Assembly (NCBI RefSeq): GCF_011806575.1
Contig: NZ_JAATOO010000012.1
Coordinates: 62,001-126,000, forward strand
Direction: 5' to 3'
Length of the DNA: 64,000 nt
Origin: Vibrio hepatarius
Lineage (GTDB): Bacteria > Pseudomonadota > Gammaproteobacteria > Enterobacterales > Vibrionaceae
Below are positions 53,003-61,468 of the stretch, piece after piece. Every line of letters starts with the position of its first letter. Position 1 is the stretch's first letter. The position numbers and the translations under genes were made by a program. Below the pieces are notes generated by a model that saw nothing but the letters and a program-made list of their open reading frames with translations, was not told where the DNA came from and did not search any database.

Positions 53003-53391
53003 AACCACACCAATAAATGTCGATAATCGGCTTCTTTAAGACTGTCACGCCAAAGCATCCGACGCCTTCCATCCTTCAATACAAATAGTATCCCGACTTT
53101 ATCAAGCAGTAGTATTGTCCGGCGAACGGAAAACTCATCGTCATTACAGCGACTTTGGCCAAGGTGGCTTAACTCTAATTCTAATTCACCGACCAGTGGA
53201 TTGACCCATAAGCCATGCTTAAGATAAGTATTAACGACAAGGTAAATTAACCAAATAGACGGAGCAAGTGGGAAGTCGGAGTGAACAATGAAGAAACAGG
53301 CCAATATTGCGCAATGAATATTGACCTGTTTAGATAAATACGAAGGCGTTAAATAAAGCCTAACGCACTTTGCTGAGGTTGTGAGCAACAA
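52987..53391 (-). CDS. ygfX: YgfX-like membrane protein (CptA family)
   Basis: A 134-residue protein with a hydrophobic segment (about 24-52) that could form two short transmembrane helices. A C-terminal soluble part follows, with LLLDKVGILFVLKDGRRRMLWRDSLKEADYRHL. Its position directly after sdhE, overlapping it by 32 bases, matches ygfX. E. coli YgfX has been described as a toxin affecting FtsZ and MreB, with SdhE (YgfY) as proposed antitoxin; that role is disputed. The sequence is diverged, so the call rests partly on context. Confidence 0.75.
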   Translation of the reverse strand: MLLTTSAKCVRLYLTPSYLSKQVNIHCAILACFFIVHSDFPLAPSIWLIYLVVNTYLKHGLWVNPLVGELELELSHLGQSRCNDDEFSVRRTILLLDKVGILFVLKDGRRRMLWRDSLKEADYRHLLVWLKREH

Positions 53392-53620
53392 TCTTATCTA
53401 CCATTGCAGCATGCCCTAAGTTTTCGCTGCGACCATGACCCATGATCCAAGTAAACAAATCCGGGTCATCACATTCTAGTAGAGAGACAAAGTCACGCTG
53501 TTCATTTTCTTGCAACGAGTCAAAACACTCTTCAAAAAAAGGCATGATCACTACATCGAGCTCTAGCATACCTCGACGACACGCCCATTTAATACGCGCT
53601 TTTTCTTCCGCGGTGTACAT
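53360..53620 (-). CDS. sdhE: FAD assembly factor SdhE
   Basis: An 86-residue helical protein with the RGxxE motif in CRRGMLELDVVIMPFFEE (about 14-31). SdhE promotes covalent flavin attachment to succinate dehydrogenase and fumarate reductase. The length equals the family norm. GAGG lies ten bases before the ATG. It overlaps ygfX and is divergent from ygfZ, the conserved neighbourhood. Confidence 0.95.
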   Translation of the reverse strand: MYTAEEKARIKWACRRGMLELDVVIMPFFEECFDSLQENEQRDFVSLLECDDPDLFTWIMGHGRSENLGHAAMVDKIVAHNLSKVR

Positions 53621-53845
53621 TCTATTTTTTCCTCACCTTATCGGTTGTTTTCGCCCGAGTGTAACAAGCAAAACGCGATACAACTACTAACTCAGTCACA
53701 CAACCAGGCAATACCAAGTGAGTTGCGAGCTGGCGCCTATAATTGGCTATGAAAAAACAATCTAAATGCCTACAACTCCAAAGGTTGTTTCATAACACGG
53801 TTCGGATTTAACATAGCGGTATTGAACATTTAGCAGGTAACTATC

Positions 53846-54811
53846 ATGGATTGGCAAAACAAGTTTGCGCCCCTTTCTCTCTCAACGACAGACGCTCGAC
53901 CAGAGCTGGCTCTTGCTCACCTTTCATCATGGGGAGCAATCACTATGGTGGGCGATGACAAAAAGTCTTACCTGAGCGGTCAGGTCACCTGTGATGTTGT
54001 ATCACTGGCTGAAGACAGTTCAACACTTGGCGCACACTGCGATGCAAAAGGTAAAGTGTGGAGTGTGTTCCGCCTATTCCATCACAATGACGGTTATGCC
54101 ATGTTTCAACCAAAATCAGCGATTGCGGTTGAGTTAGCTGAAATCAAAAAGTATGCGGTGTTTTCGAAAGTAGACATCTGTGAGAGTGACGATGTTGCGC
54201 TCGGTCTGATCGGTACTTGTGCAACTCAAGTGGTTGACCAACTCTCCGAATCACAAGGTGACGTGCGAGCAATTAGCGGTGGCACAGCGGTTAAGATCGA
54301 TGATTCTCGATGGCTACTGTTGCTTAACCCTCAAGCGGCAGAAACCTTAGTAGCTGAAACAAACGCACAATTAATCGACGAGTCACTGTGGACACGTTGT
54401 GATATTGAAAACGGCTTACCCGTCTTACCCGCTGAGCAGCAGAATGAACATATCCCACAAGCTCTGAACGTTCAGGCTCTCGGGGGCATTAGCTTTACCA
54501 AAGGTTGCTACACCGGCCAAGAAACAGTCGCGCGAGCAAAATACCGAGGCATGAACAAGCGTGCAATGTTTATCGTCTCAGGCAACGCAGAGCAACAACC
54601 CACAACTGGTGCAGAGCTAGAGCGAGCAGTTGGTGAAAACTGGCGTGGCGCAGGGCAACTGCTGACTAGTTACCGTTTCAGTGACGGAAAATGCATTGGC
54701 CTAGTAGTACTGCCAAACAACCTTGAAGCCGATACACAGCTACGTTTAAAAGACGCACCTGAGTCTCTATGGAAGATCGAGCCATTGCCATACTCACTTG
54801 ACGATGAGTAA
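53846..54811 (+). CDS. ygfZ: folate-binding tRNA-modifying protein YgfZ
   Basis: A 321-residue protein of the GcvT-related fold. The signature [17 protein letters not shown] has its conserved Cys near residue 227. YgfZ binds tetrahydrofolate and supports some iron-sulfur enzymes, including the tRNA methylthiolase MiaB. It is divergent from sdhE. The YbaK-like gene starts inside its 3' end with an eight-base overlap. Confidence 0.94.
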   Translation: MDWQNKFAPLSLSTTDARPELALAHLSSWGAITMVGDDKKSYLSGQVTCDVVSLAEDSSTLGAHCDAKGKVWSVFRLFHHNDGYAMFQPKSAIAVELAEIKKYAVFSKVDICESDDVALGLIGTCATQVVDQLSESQGDVRAISGGTAVKIDDSRWLLLLNPQAAETLVAETNAQLIDESLWTRCDIENGLPVLPAEQQNEHIPQALNVQALGGISFTKGCYTGQETVARAKYRGMNKRAMFIVSGNAEQQPTTGAELERAVGENWRGAGQLLTSYRFSDGKCIGLVVLPNNLEADTQLRLKDAPESLWKIEPLPYSLDDE

Positions 54812-55277
54812 ATATTTGGACACCAAAGTCACTCGCTATTTAACCGAGCAGCAAGTGAGCTTTCGCTTGCTGCCTCACCAAACGCCAGCGACGACGATAG
54901 AAGATGCCGCCAGGCAGCGGGGTATCCGCACCAGCCAGATGGTCAAATCAATCCTACTGCGCGATATGGGTGATCAATACGCACTCGCCTGTGCACCGGG
55001 CGATCAATCGGTTGACCCTAAAAAAGTTCGCGCTCTGTTGGAATGCCGACGCATGACCTGCGTCGACCTGAGTCTTGTTCCTGAGTTGACGGGCTATGAG
55101 ATTGGCACCGTCACACCGCTATTACTCAAAACACCAATGCCGATAATCTTCGACCACAAGATCCTGCTGGAACAAGAAGTCACCATCAGTAGCGGATCTG
55201 TTATGGCAGGAATAGCATTACATCGCGATGATCTGATTCGATTATGCAATCCAACATTTGCTGATATATGTCGATAG
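54804..55277 (+). CDS. YbaK/EbsC-type aminoacyl-tRNA deacylase domain protein
   Basis: A 157-residue stand-alone YbaK-fold protein. It contains [25 protein letters not shown] (about 30-54) with the conserved Lys used by this family, and a C-terminal [19 protein letters not shown]. Relatives remove wrongly attached amino acids from tRNA-Pro and other tRNAs; the substrate here is unknown. The ATG overlaps the ygfZ stop region, so translation is probably coupled. Confidence 0.88.
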   Translation: MSKYLDTKVTRYLTEQQVSFRLLPHQTPATTIEDAARQRGIRTSQMVKSILLRDMGDQYALACAPGDQSVDPKKVRALLECRRMTCVDLSLVPELTGYEIGTVTPLLLKTPMPIIFDHKILLEQEVTISSGSVMAGIALHRDDLIRLCNPTFADICR

Positions 55278-55386
55278 CACTGCTACTTTTCGCCCGACAA
55301 AGATCACTCTTTTGCATGTTTTAGTGATATTAATCACAATAAACCATTAACAACAACTAAATTATTATTCATTTTAAAAGCATATA

Positions 55387-55415
55387 TAGTCATGGGTGTT
55401 TTTTTACTTTATGCT
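55387..55415 (+). promoter_or_regulatory. promoter candidate for the putative small RNA
   Basis: TAGTCA and TATGCT separated by exactly 17 bases. The expected start near 55422 coincides with the first base of a predicted closing stem. Confidence 0.5.
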
Positions 55416-55421
55416 AGCCTC

Positions 55422-55581
55422 GTTGGTTAAAGTACAAGCAAAGAGCATTGTTGCTTGGGTGGGTAACATCCCACCAAATCCTTCTCCAACAGAAAAGTGA
55501 ATCCACTGATTGTTTCAGGACATCCACTTTTTGTGTAATGCATCTGTGACTATTCGCCCGCCATTAGCGGGCTTTTTTTTT
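55422..55581 (+). ncRNA. putative Hfq-type small RNA (unknown)
   Basis: No open frame of note lies here, yet a full transcription unit can be read. A promoter sits just upstream and a structured body follows. GTTGG (55422-55426) can pair with CCAAC (55486-55490), enclosing two hairpins: CAAGCAA/TTGCTTG (55435-55457) and GGTGGG/CCCACC (55458-55475). Next come AAAAGTG/CACTTTT (55493-55531) and a strong terminator with nine T. The preceding gene ends 145 bases earlier. It does not resemble Spot 42, GcvB, RyhB, Qrr or CsrB as I know them. A leader RNA of the downstream gene is a less likely alternative because the terminator is strong. Confidence 0.6.
55556..55581 (+). terminator. orphan terminator with long T-tract
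   Basis: GCCCGC-CATTA-GCGGGC stem followed by nine T. It lies 280 bases after the last gene stop, with no reading frame ending before it. Confidence 0.9.
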
Positions 55582-55595
55582 ACCTAAACTTTTCT

Positions 55596-55665
55596 CTGTC
55601 ATTTCACCTTATGACAAAAGTTCGTCTACTATTCTTAAAACTGTCATGTAGTTCTGGCCTAATAT
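55596..55665 (+). promoter_or_regulatory. Pho-box-like promoter of the ytfK/DUF1107 gene
   Basis: TATTCTTAAAACTGTCAT (55630-55647) matches the E. coli pstS Pho box at 14 of 18 positions. A second perfect CTGTCAT lies at 55596-55602, 45 bases upstream, about four helical turns. A -10 element TAATAT (55660-55665) follows 12 bases after the box, the layout of a PhoB-activated promoter that lacks a normal -35. Confidence 0.6.
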
Positions 55666-55668
55666 GCG

Positions 55669-55830
55669 CTGAGTTGAATCCGGGTAAAGTTTCAACCTCA
55701 GAACATAATTGAGGTAGTTATCACATAAAAATGGATATTTAACCAAATATTTGCCCACAACAACACAAATATCCAATTAATTCAAAAATACTGCATATTC
55801 CTCCATTGCTATCACACATTTACAGGAGGG
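55669..55830 (+). promoter_or_regulatory. structured 5' leader of the ytfK gene
   Basis: About 200 bases separate the Pho-type promoter from the start codon. Several pairings are visible. TGAG-TTGAA (55670-55678 region) can pair with TTCAACCTCA (55691-55700) with one bulge. CCTCA (55697) can instead pair with TGAGG downstream. GGATATTT/AAATATCC (55733-55774) and CCTCC/GGAGG (55800-55829) complete the set. No open frame is seen. Confidence 0.4.
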
Positions 55831-55875
55831 ATATTTATATAATCTGCAGTGCTTGATAACCAAAAGGATTGATGT

Positions 55876-56082
55876 ATGAGACTGTTTAAGCGCTATACGC
55901 CAGGTATGATTGCTAAACATGTAAGTCGATTATTTAAAGGAAGAATTTATATTTACGGCGTTGGTAAATTTGAATTCGATAACGGGAAGCTGATACTTCC
56001 AGAGAAAGCAGAGACAAGGCACTTCAGAGCGGTAAAAGAAGTGAACCAGGAGATCATGAAACTCCGCTGCGCGTACGCTTAA
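55876..56082 (+). CDS. ytfK: DUF1107 family protein, YtfK-like
   Basis: A 68-residue protein, the same length as E. coli YtfK. It shares the pattern F-RY-P---AK-V--LF-GR-YI--VG-FEFD-GK---P, here RLFKRYTPGMIAKHVSRLFK and then GRIYIYGVGKFEFDNGKL. E. coli YtfK binds SpoT and tips it toward (p)ppGpp synthesis during phosphate and fatty-acid starvation, and its gene depends on PhoB. AGGA lies seven bases before the ATG, and a Pho-box-like promoter lies upstream. The homology is from memory of the E. coli protein. Confidence 0.85.
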   Translation: MRLFKRYTPGMIAKHVSRLFKGRIYIYGVGKFEFDNGKLILPEKAETRHFRAVKEVNQEIMKLRCAYA

Positions 56083-56102
56083 GAGTCCGTTGAAAGAATT
56101 AA

Positions 56103-56127
56103 AAAGGGTTGGCATTGCCAACCCTTT
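56103..56127. terminator. bidirectional terminator between ytfK and ubiI
   Basis: AAAGGGTTGGC-ATT-GCCAACCCTTT stem between convergent genes. Confidence 0.88.
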
Positions 56128-56132
56128 GTCAT

Positions 56133-57359
56133 TTAACTCACGGAAATTTTATGCCCTTTAGCGAGATACGGTAGCTCACCTTTTAATCCCAAGGCACGTT
56201 TCATAATTTCGTCTTTTGCACCGGGTAATTGACTTACTAACGTCATACCGATACCGCGCACCAGTTTTTTCGCCGGATTATCACCAGAGAACAGGTCTTT
56301 GAAGCCTTGCATCGCTGCAATCATCTTTGCGGCTTCCGCTTTACGCCAGCGTTCATAACCACGCAAATTACGCTTAGTACCGATGTCTTCCCCTTGCTGC
56401 CACAGTGACAGTACCTCTTGGGCAAGACTCGCTGCGTCTAATAAACCTAGGTTTACCCCTTGTCCCGCCAACGGGTGAATCGTGTGTGCTGCATCGCCAA
56501 CCAAAGCCACACGCTCAACAGCAAAATCACGCGCGTAACGCATACGCAATGGAAACGCAAAACGCTCCCCAACCACTTCACATAACCCAAGGCGGACATC
56601 AAACTCAGCCGTCAGAGATTTATTAAATTCGCTTGGCGACATCGACACCAATTTATCCGCACGATTCGGCTCAGTCGACCAAACGATCGAACTCATGTGG
56701 CTATCACCGAGCGGAAGAAACGCCAACGGCCCCTGCGGAGTAAATACTTGTCGCGCAACTTTCTGATGCGGTTCGGCAGTTTTGATGTTCGCAACAACGG
56801 CACTGTGCCCGTAGTCCCAATGCGTGAGGGGGATATCTTGCTGTTTGCGAACCCAAGAGTTCGCTCCGTCAGCACCTACGACAAGTTTAGCGGTCAGCGC
56901 CTGACCATTATCAAGCGTCAACCAAGCTTCGCTTTCACCAATGGCTAACGTGTTGCACTTGGCTGGCATCAGCAAGGTCACATTGGACTGCTGCTTAACC
57001 TGATCAAGCAACGCAAGTTGAATCACTCGGTTTTCAACGATATGACCTAAGTCTGGCTGGGCTAACTTATCCGCATCAAATTCAATACGGGCAAAACTAT
57101 CTTGTTCCCACACTTCCATCGCAGAGTATGGCGCAGCACGACGTTGCATGATGCCTTGCCAAGCACCAAGATTACGTAAGATGTTCTCACTTGAGCGGCT
57201 CAACGCCGATACTCGCACATCTGGCAAGTCCTTTAATTGGTTATCCGGTTCATTGCTTTCGATAACCGCGATACGCAAGTCAGTGTCTTTAAACGCAGCA
57301 GCTAGGGCAAGTCCAACCATGCCGCCACCAACGATGGCAATATCTACGCTTTGCATCAT
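56133..57359 (-). CDS. ubiI: FAD-dependent 2-octaprenylphenol hydroxylase (VisC/UbiI-type)
   Basis: A 408-residue flavin monooxygenase with the N-terminal FAD loop IAIVGGGMVGLALAAAF and the second FAD motif GDAAHTIHPLAGQGVNLGLLDA near 292. It hydroxylates the ubiquinone ring at C5 in E. coli. A second ATG is the next codon, so the start is uncertain by one residue. ubiH and ygfB lie upstream on the same strand, the conserved ygfB-ubiH-ubiI order (pepP absent). Confidence 0.92.
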   Translation of the reverse strand: MMQSVDIAIVGGGMVGLALAAAFKDTDLRIAVIESNEPDNQLKDLPDVRVSALSRSSENILRNLGAWQGIMQRRAAPYSAMEVWEQDSFARIEFDADKLAQPDLGHIVENRVIQLALLDQVKQQSNVTLLMPAKCNTLAIGESEAWLTLDNGQALTAKLVVGADGANSWVRKQQDIPLTHWDYGHSAVVANIKTAEPHQKVARQVFTPQGPLAFLPLGDSHMSSIVWSTEPNRADKLVSMSPSEFNKSLTAEFDVRLGLCEVVGERFAFPLRMRYARDFAVERVALVGDAAHTIHPLAGQGVNLGLLDAASLAQEVLSLWQQGEDIGTKRNLRGYERWRKAEAAKMIAAMQGFKDLFSGDNPAKKLVRGIGMTLVSQLPGAKDEIMKRALGLKGELPYLAKGHKISVS

Positions 57360-57385
57360 TTGAATTCTTTTCCTTTTATATACTG

Positions 57386-58564
57386 CTATCTTGCAACCAA
57401 ACCGAGTGTTCTTGCCAATAACGGCGCCTTGAGCAGCGGCAAGTTATCCATCGCCGCCAAGCCTAAGTTACGTCCAATACGCAATGTCAGATAGTCATTG
57501 GAGAACACGTGAACTAAGGTCGAAGTGAGAGTGATCGTCGCTTCACGATCGGATTCCCGTCGCTGTTTGAAACGGCTTAATACACCATACGACCCTGGGT
57601 CTTGAGTGGATTGCGCAATCTCTTCCGCCAAAGTCGCCACATCGCGTATCCCAAGGTTGAAGCCTTGCCCCGCAATTGGGTGGAGCGTTTGTGCCGCATT
57701 GCCAACAATCGCAAAGCGGTGAGACGTATTTTGTTTGCGGTAACGAAGTAGCAGAGGGTAACTGGCACGTTGTCCGACTTTCTCTAACGCACCGAGTCGC
57801 CAACCAAATGCATCTTGTAGACGAACGAGGAATGCTTCGTCATCTAGCGCCATCACTTGTTTAGCATCTTGCGGTTTGAGACACCACACCAACGACATTC
57901 GCCCTTCACTCATTGGTAAAAGAGCCACAGGGCCCGAGTCGGTAAAGCGCTCAAACGCTCGCCCTTGGTGTGCTTGTTGAGTGGTGATATTGGCGATCAG
58001 CGCGACTTGCTCAAAATCGTGCTCAAGTAAGTCCAAACCAATTTGCTGGCAGCAGGTGGAAATGGCCCCATCAGCGGCGACCAGTAACTGGCTTTGCAAG
58101 GTTTCGCCACTATCGAGCGTCACGCTAACACTCTCTTGCTGGCGTTCAACTGCTTGTACTGAGGCCGGACACAAGAGTTCGATATCGTCGCTTTGCTCAA
58201 TAAGGTGATGATAAATATTGCCGACATCGGCGAGCTCGACCACGTAACCAAGCGCGTCAACGCCGACTTCTTCTGTGGTAATTTCGGTCATCCCTGCATG
58301 AGAACGGTCTGAAACATGAATATGTTTAATCGGTGTGGCGACTTGCGCTATCTCTTGCCATAGCTGCAACGATTTTAGAATATTAACCGTGCCGTGAGAA
58401 AGCGCGATAGAACGCGAGTCAAATCCGGGATGCGCTTGATGGTCAACCTTGAATGGCTCGACCACCGCAATCGCAAGGGGCTTGTCAGACAGTTTATTGA
58501 TGGCCAGTGCTAGCGTCATTCCCGCCATCGCACCACCAGCAATCACAACATCAAACTGCTTCAT
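57386..58564 (-). CDS. ubiH: 2-octaprenyl-6-methoxyphenol hydroxylase
   Basis: A 392-residue flavin monooxygenase paralogous to its downstream neighbour. The FAD loop is VVIAGGAMAGMTLALAI and the second motif GNAAQTLHPIAGQGFNLGIRD near 285. It adds the C1 hydroxyl in ubiquinone synthesis. It begins 12 bases after ygfB and is followed by ubiI after 26 bases. Confidence 0.93.
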   Translation of the reverse strand: MKQFDVVIAGGAMAGMTLALAINKLSDKPLAIAVVEPFKVDHQAHPGFDSRSIALSHGTVNILKSLQLWQEIAQVATPIKHIHVSDRSHAGMTEITTEEVGVDALGYVVELADVGNIYHHLIEQSDDIELLCPASVQAVERQQESVSVTLDSGETLQSQLLVAADGAISTCCQQIGLDLLEHDFEQVALIANITTQQAHQGRAFERFTDSGPVALLPMSEGRMSLVWCLKPQDAKQVMALDDEAFLVRLQDAFGWRLGALEKVGQRASYPLLLRYRKQNTSHRFAIVGNAAQTLHPIAGQGFNLGIRDVATLAEEIAQSTQDPGSYGVLSRFKQRRESDREATITLTSTLVHVFSNDYLTLRIGRNLGLAAMDNLPLLKAPLLARTLGLVAR

Positions 58565-58576
58565 CAGAGTACCTAA

Positions 58577-59152
58577 TTAGTGGATAGTCGGAGCCTTTTC
58601 TTGCACTGGCTTTTGGCCAAACTCTGCATGAATGGTCAGGACGCACGCTTTGACGTGTTCAATCACCTGCTCAAGCAAGATCGCTTGCTCTTGCATGTCA
58701 TCGTCTTCATCAATGCCAAGTTTTGAGATTTCCTCAAGGTCAGCAAGCGCTTCTTTTACATCTGCTGAAGCCCCCTTCACTTGTGCACCAACTAATCCAA
58801 GACCAGAAATATAGTGGTTCACCCACTCAGCCAGTCCGTCTGCCATATCGAATAAGCTCGCACTGGCCTCTTCATCTGGTAGCAACATCGAAACGTCCAT
58901 GCCTGAACCCGTAAGCTCTTTCATCGTCGCGTCCAATGTTGTTTCAGCAAGCTTAAGTGATTGCATCGGCCACCCCATACCATCATTGGTGTAGTCGAAT
59001 AGCATCGGCTGCCAGCTCTTGTCGGTAAGACTTAAGCCACCGCTTAACATGCCTGTCAGCAAGCCATGAAGCTCGGCAGGGTTCATCGCAATACCCGCGT
59101 TTTGCAGCTCTGTCGCTAATGTTAGGTAGTCAGGTAGATGGGATTCGCTCAT
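58577..59152 (-). CDS. ygfB: YecA/YgfB family protein (UPF0149)
   Basis: A 191-residue acidic helical protein of the UPF0149 family, with [25 protein letters not shown] near residue 39 and [13 protein letters not shown] near 113. In Pseudomonas a YgfB protein affects beta-lactamase control; the general role is unclear. The start [13 protein letters not shown] is chosen because the longer reading runs through the promoter region between ygfB and zapA. First gene of the ygfB-ubiH-ubiI unit. Confidence 0.92.
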   Translation of the reverse strand: MSESHLPDYLTLATELQNAGIAMNPAELHGLLTGMLSGGLSLTDKSWQPMLFDYTNDGMGWPMQSLKLAETTLDATMKELTGSGMDVSMLLPDEEASASLFDMADGLAEWVNHYISGLGLVGAQVKGASADVKEALADLEEISKLGIDEDDDMQEQAILLEQVIEHVKACVLTIHAEFGQKPVQEKAPTIH

Positions 59153-59378
59153 GGAGAGACCTAAAAATTGCAAAATAAAGTCAATCGTACCACTTACCAA
59201 GGAATGCGGAAACGAGCGATTCGGCAATTATGGGTAGCTTTTACACAATTTGTCCAATTACTGTGTTATTACCGTATAGTTGAATGTGAAAAGCTTGAAT
59301 CTTAACAGGGCTTTTTCTATAGTTTCCTCCTCGGCGACTAACTGCAGAGTCGCCCCAAGTAACGCGTACAGAGTCGAT

Positions 59379-59687
59379 ATGAGTAATCAAGCGGTTGAAG
59401 TAGAAGTTTTAGGTAGAACCACACGGGTAAACTGCCCAGCAGGACAAGAAGAGTCACTGTTGCGAGCGGCTGAGCGCCTTGATGAGAGCTTAAAAGATTT
59501 GGCTGCAAAAACGAAAATAACCAACGAAGTACAGTTGTTGACTTTTGTTGCACTTAACTTTTGTCATGAGCTAGAGAGCCGTGATAGTTTAAAAGCAGAG
59601 CAACAAAACGCGTTAACTGAGCGAATGGAGCTGCTCAGCGCATCACTGGGTGATGCACTAAGTAAAGTAAAGCTAGGACAGCAATAA
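59379..59687 (+). CDS. zapA: cell division protein ZapA
   Basis: A 102-residue protein of the ZapA family. An N-terminal globular part (AVEVEVLGRTTRVNCPAGQEESLLRAAERLDESL) is followed by a coiled-coil helix (about 60-100). ZapA cross-links FtsZ filaments at mid-cell. The start MSNQAVEVEVLG fits the family; an upstream frame of 33 codons is open but unlike ZapA. Divergent from ygfB and followed by 6S RNA, as in E. coli. Confidence 0.94.
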   Translation: MSNQAVEVEVLGRTTRVNCPAGQEESLLRAAERLDESLKDLAAKTKITNEVQLLTFVALNFCHELESRDSLKAEQQNALTERMELLSASLGDALSKVKLGQQ

Positions 59688-59709
59688 CTTTTACAGCAAA
59701 ACAAGAATT

Positions 59710-59889
59710 TACCCTGGAGTGTACGTGAGGGGATTACGTCCCTGAGCCGATAAGCAATACCCAAGGGTTAGTACTTGATAGCTATTGAGCAAGCTCGGCT
59801 CGTACCGAGAAGCCTACGGTTATCTCTGCTGATCCGCCTTGAACCAGCTGGTTCAAGGGTCAATAATCTCCAACGGCACTCTGGGGTAT
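59710..59889 (+). ncRNA. ssrS: 6S RNA
   Basis: About 180 bases between zapA and fau. The ends pair: TACCCTGGAGTGT with GGCACTCTGGGGTA. Conserved 6S segments are visible, including CCCTGAGCCGATA near 59740, GAGCAAGCTCGG and GTACCGAGAAGCCT near 59786-59812, and CTTGAACCAGCTGGTTCAAGG near 59838. 6S RNA mimics an open promoter and holds RNA polymerase with sigma-70 in stationary phase. Synteny with zapA and fau agrees with E. coli. Ends are accurate to a few bases. Confidence 0.93.
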
Positions 59890-59923
59890 TCCCTCTATAC
59901 CCCACCATCAATGGGTATATTCT

Positions 59924-60511
59924 ATGATTCTCTCTCGCCAAGATTTTCGCCAACACATCCGTGAAAAACGCAATCAACTGCACAGTGATGTTCAGTTTCA
60001 AGCCAGTATGGAGCTTGTTACTCAATGCGCGCAACTTAACGAGTTTCAAACCGCCCAGCACATTGCCTTGTACTTGTCCGCCGATGGTGAGCTGATTACC
60101 ACACCTCTTATCGAGTGGTTGTGGAGTCAAGGGAAGCACACCTACCTTCCGGTCATTCATCCGTTTTCAAAGGGACACTTGCTGTTTCTCCACTACGATG
60201 AACATACGCCAATGGTGTTAAATCGCTACTCCATCGCTGAACCCAAACTCGACCAAACCCAAATCCTACCAGTGCAACAACTCGACCTGATTTGTACACC
60301 TTTGGTGGCCTTTGATTCTACTGGCCACAGGCTTGGTATGGGCGGCGGTTACTATGACCGAACTTTAGAACCATGGTTTAAAACCGGCCGTGGTCCGAAA
60401 CCAATTGGCCTAGCCCATGACTGCCAACAGGTTGAAAAGTTGCCGATCGAATCTTGGGACGTACCATTACCTAAAATAGTGACACCAAGCCGAATCTGGG
60501 ATTGGGAATAA
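59924..60511 (+). CDS. fau: 5-formyltetrahydrofolate cyclo-ligase
   Basis: A 195-residue protein that converts 5-formyl-THF to 5,10-methenyl-THF. It has an N-terminal basic RQDFRQHIREKRNQL helix and the ATP/Mg loop LGMGGGYYDRTLE near 144. It lies directly after 6S RNA, as in E. coli (ygfA), and is probably co-transcribed with it. Confidence 0.94.
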   Translation: MILSRQDFRQHIREKRNQLHSDVQFQASMELVTQCAQLNEFQTAQHIALYLSADGELITTPLIEWLWSQGKHTYLPVIHPFSKGHLLFLHYDEHTPMVLNRYSIAEPKLDQTQILPVQQLDLICTPLVAFDSTGHRLGMGGGYYDRTLEPWFKTGRGPKPIGLAHDCQQVEKLPIESWDVPLPKIVTPSRIWDWE

Positions 60512-60573
60512 GCGGTGATTGATCATATAATCGCGCCGCAAACGTTAATCTAACCGCATTTTAGGAGATGGGC

Positions 60574-61230
60574 ATGACTCAAGATGAGATGAAGAAAGAA
60601 GCTGGCTGGGCAGCACTTAAATATGTAGAAAAAGACAGCATTGTTGGTGTTGGCACTGGTTCTACCGTAAATCACTTCATCGATGCACTGGGTACTATCA
60701 AAGATGACATTAAGGGTGCGGTTTCAAGCTCTGAAGCGTCGACTGAAAAACTCAAAGGTCTGGGTATCGAAGTTTTTGATTGCAACGACGTGGCGAAACT
60801 CGACATCTACGTTGATGGCGCTGACGAAATCAACGCAGACCGCGAGATGATCAAAGGCGGCGGCGCGGCACTGACTCGCGAGAAAATCGTTGCGGCTATC
60901 TCTGACAAATTCATCTGTATTGTAGACGACACCAAAGCGGTTGACGTACTAGGCGCATTCCCACTGCCTGTAGAAGTAATCCCAATGGCTCGTTCATACG
61001 TGGCACGCGAGTTGGTTAAACTTGGCGGAGATCCAGCATACCGTGAAGGTGTAGTTACAGATAACGGCAACGTGATCCTAGATGTGCACAACATGCAAAT
61101 CACTAACCCGAAAGACATGGAAAACAAAATCAACGCGATCGCTGGTGTAGTGACGGTTGGTTTGTTTGCGCATCGTGGTGCTGACGTAGTCATTACCGGC
61201 ACTCCTGAAGGCGCTAAAATCGAAGATTAA
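60574..61230 (+). CDS. rpiA: ribose-5-phosphate isomerase A
   Basis: A 218-residue protein, one shorter than E. coli RpiA. It has [15 protein letters not shown] near residue 26, the catalytic DGADEI near 80 and [13 protein letters not shown] near 93. It interconverts ribose and ribulose 5-phosphates. The ATG at 60574 is chosen since AGGAG lies six bases before it; the ATG two codons earlier overlaps that site. serA follows on the same strand, as in E. coli. Confidence 0.97.
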   Translation: MTQDEMKKEAGWAALKYVEKDSIVGVGTGSTVNHFIDALGTIKDDIKGAVSSSEASTEKLKGLGIEVFDCNDVAKLDIYVDGADEINADREMIKGGGAALTREKIVAAISDKFICIVDDTKAVDVLGAFPLPVEVIPMARSYVARELVKLGGDPAYREGVVTDNGNVILDVHNMQITNPKDMENKINAIAGVVTVGLFAHRGADVVITGTPEGAKIED

Positions 61231-61257
61231 TTAGCTCCAATCCAGTTATTTGACGAC

Positions 61258-61283
61258 AAATGGCACCAAGCGGTGCCATTTTC
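61258..61283 (+). terminator. rpiA terminator
   Basis: AAATGGCACC-AAGC-GGTGCCATTTT ten-base-pair stem with a T-rich tail, 27 bases after the rpiA stop. serA therefore needs its own promoter in 61284-61468. Confidence 0.88.
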
Positions 61284-61468
61284 TTTTTCCTCTATAAAAA
61301 TTATTGCTTATTACGTAATTTTCTTACCCAAAACATCTTTTTTTTGTTAACTTAGATTACAGAAGACGCTCAGGAAAACGTTTGCGTAACATCAATTCAT
61401 ACAAAAATGTTATCCATTTACAATGTGCGCCAGTTAAGCCCCACTTTCCCATTTTAAGGATGATGATA

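Noticed and set aside
55422..55581. Known riboswitch class, because of the three-way junction followed by a terminator
   Set aside because: I could not recognise the conserved cores of TPP, cobalamin, glycine, purine, lysine, SAM or c-di-GMP aptamers, and the next gene has its own promoter after the terminator.
55830..55845. A second ytfK promoter at the TATAAT near 55837
   Set aside because: No acceptable -35 at 16-18 bases; the A/T-rich leader makes chance matches likely.
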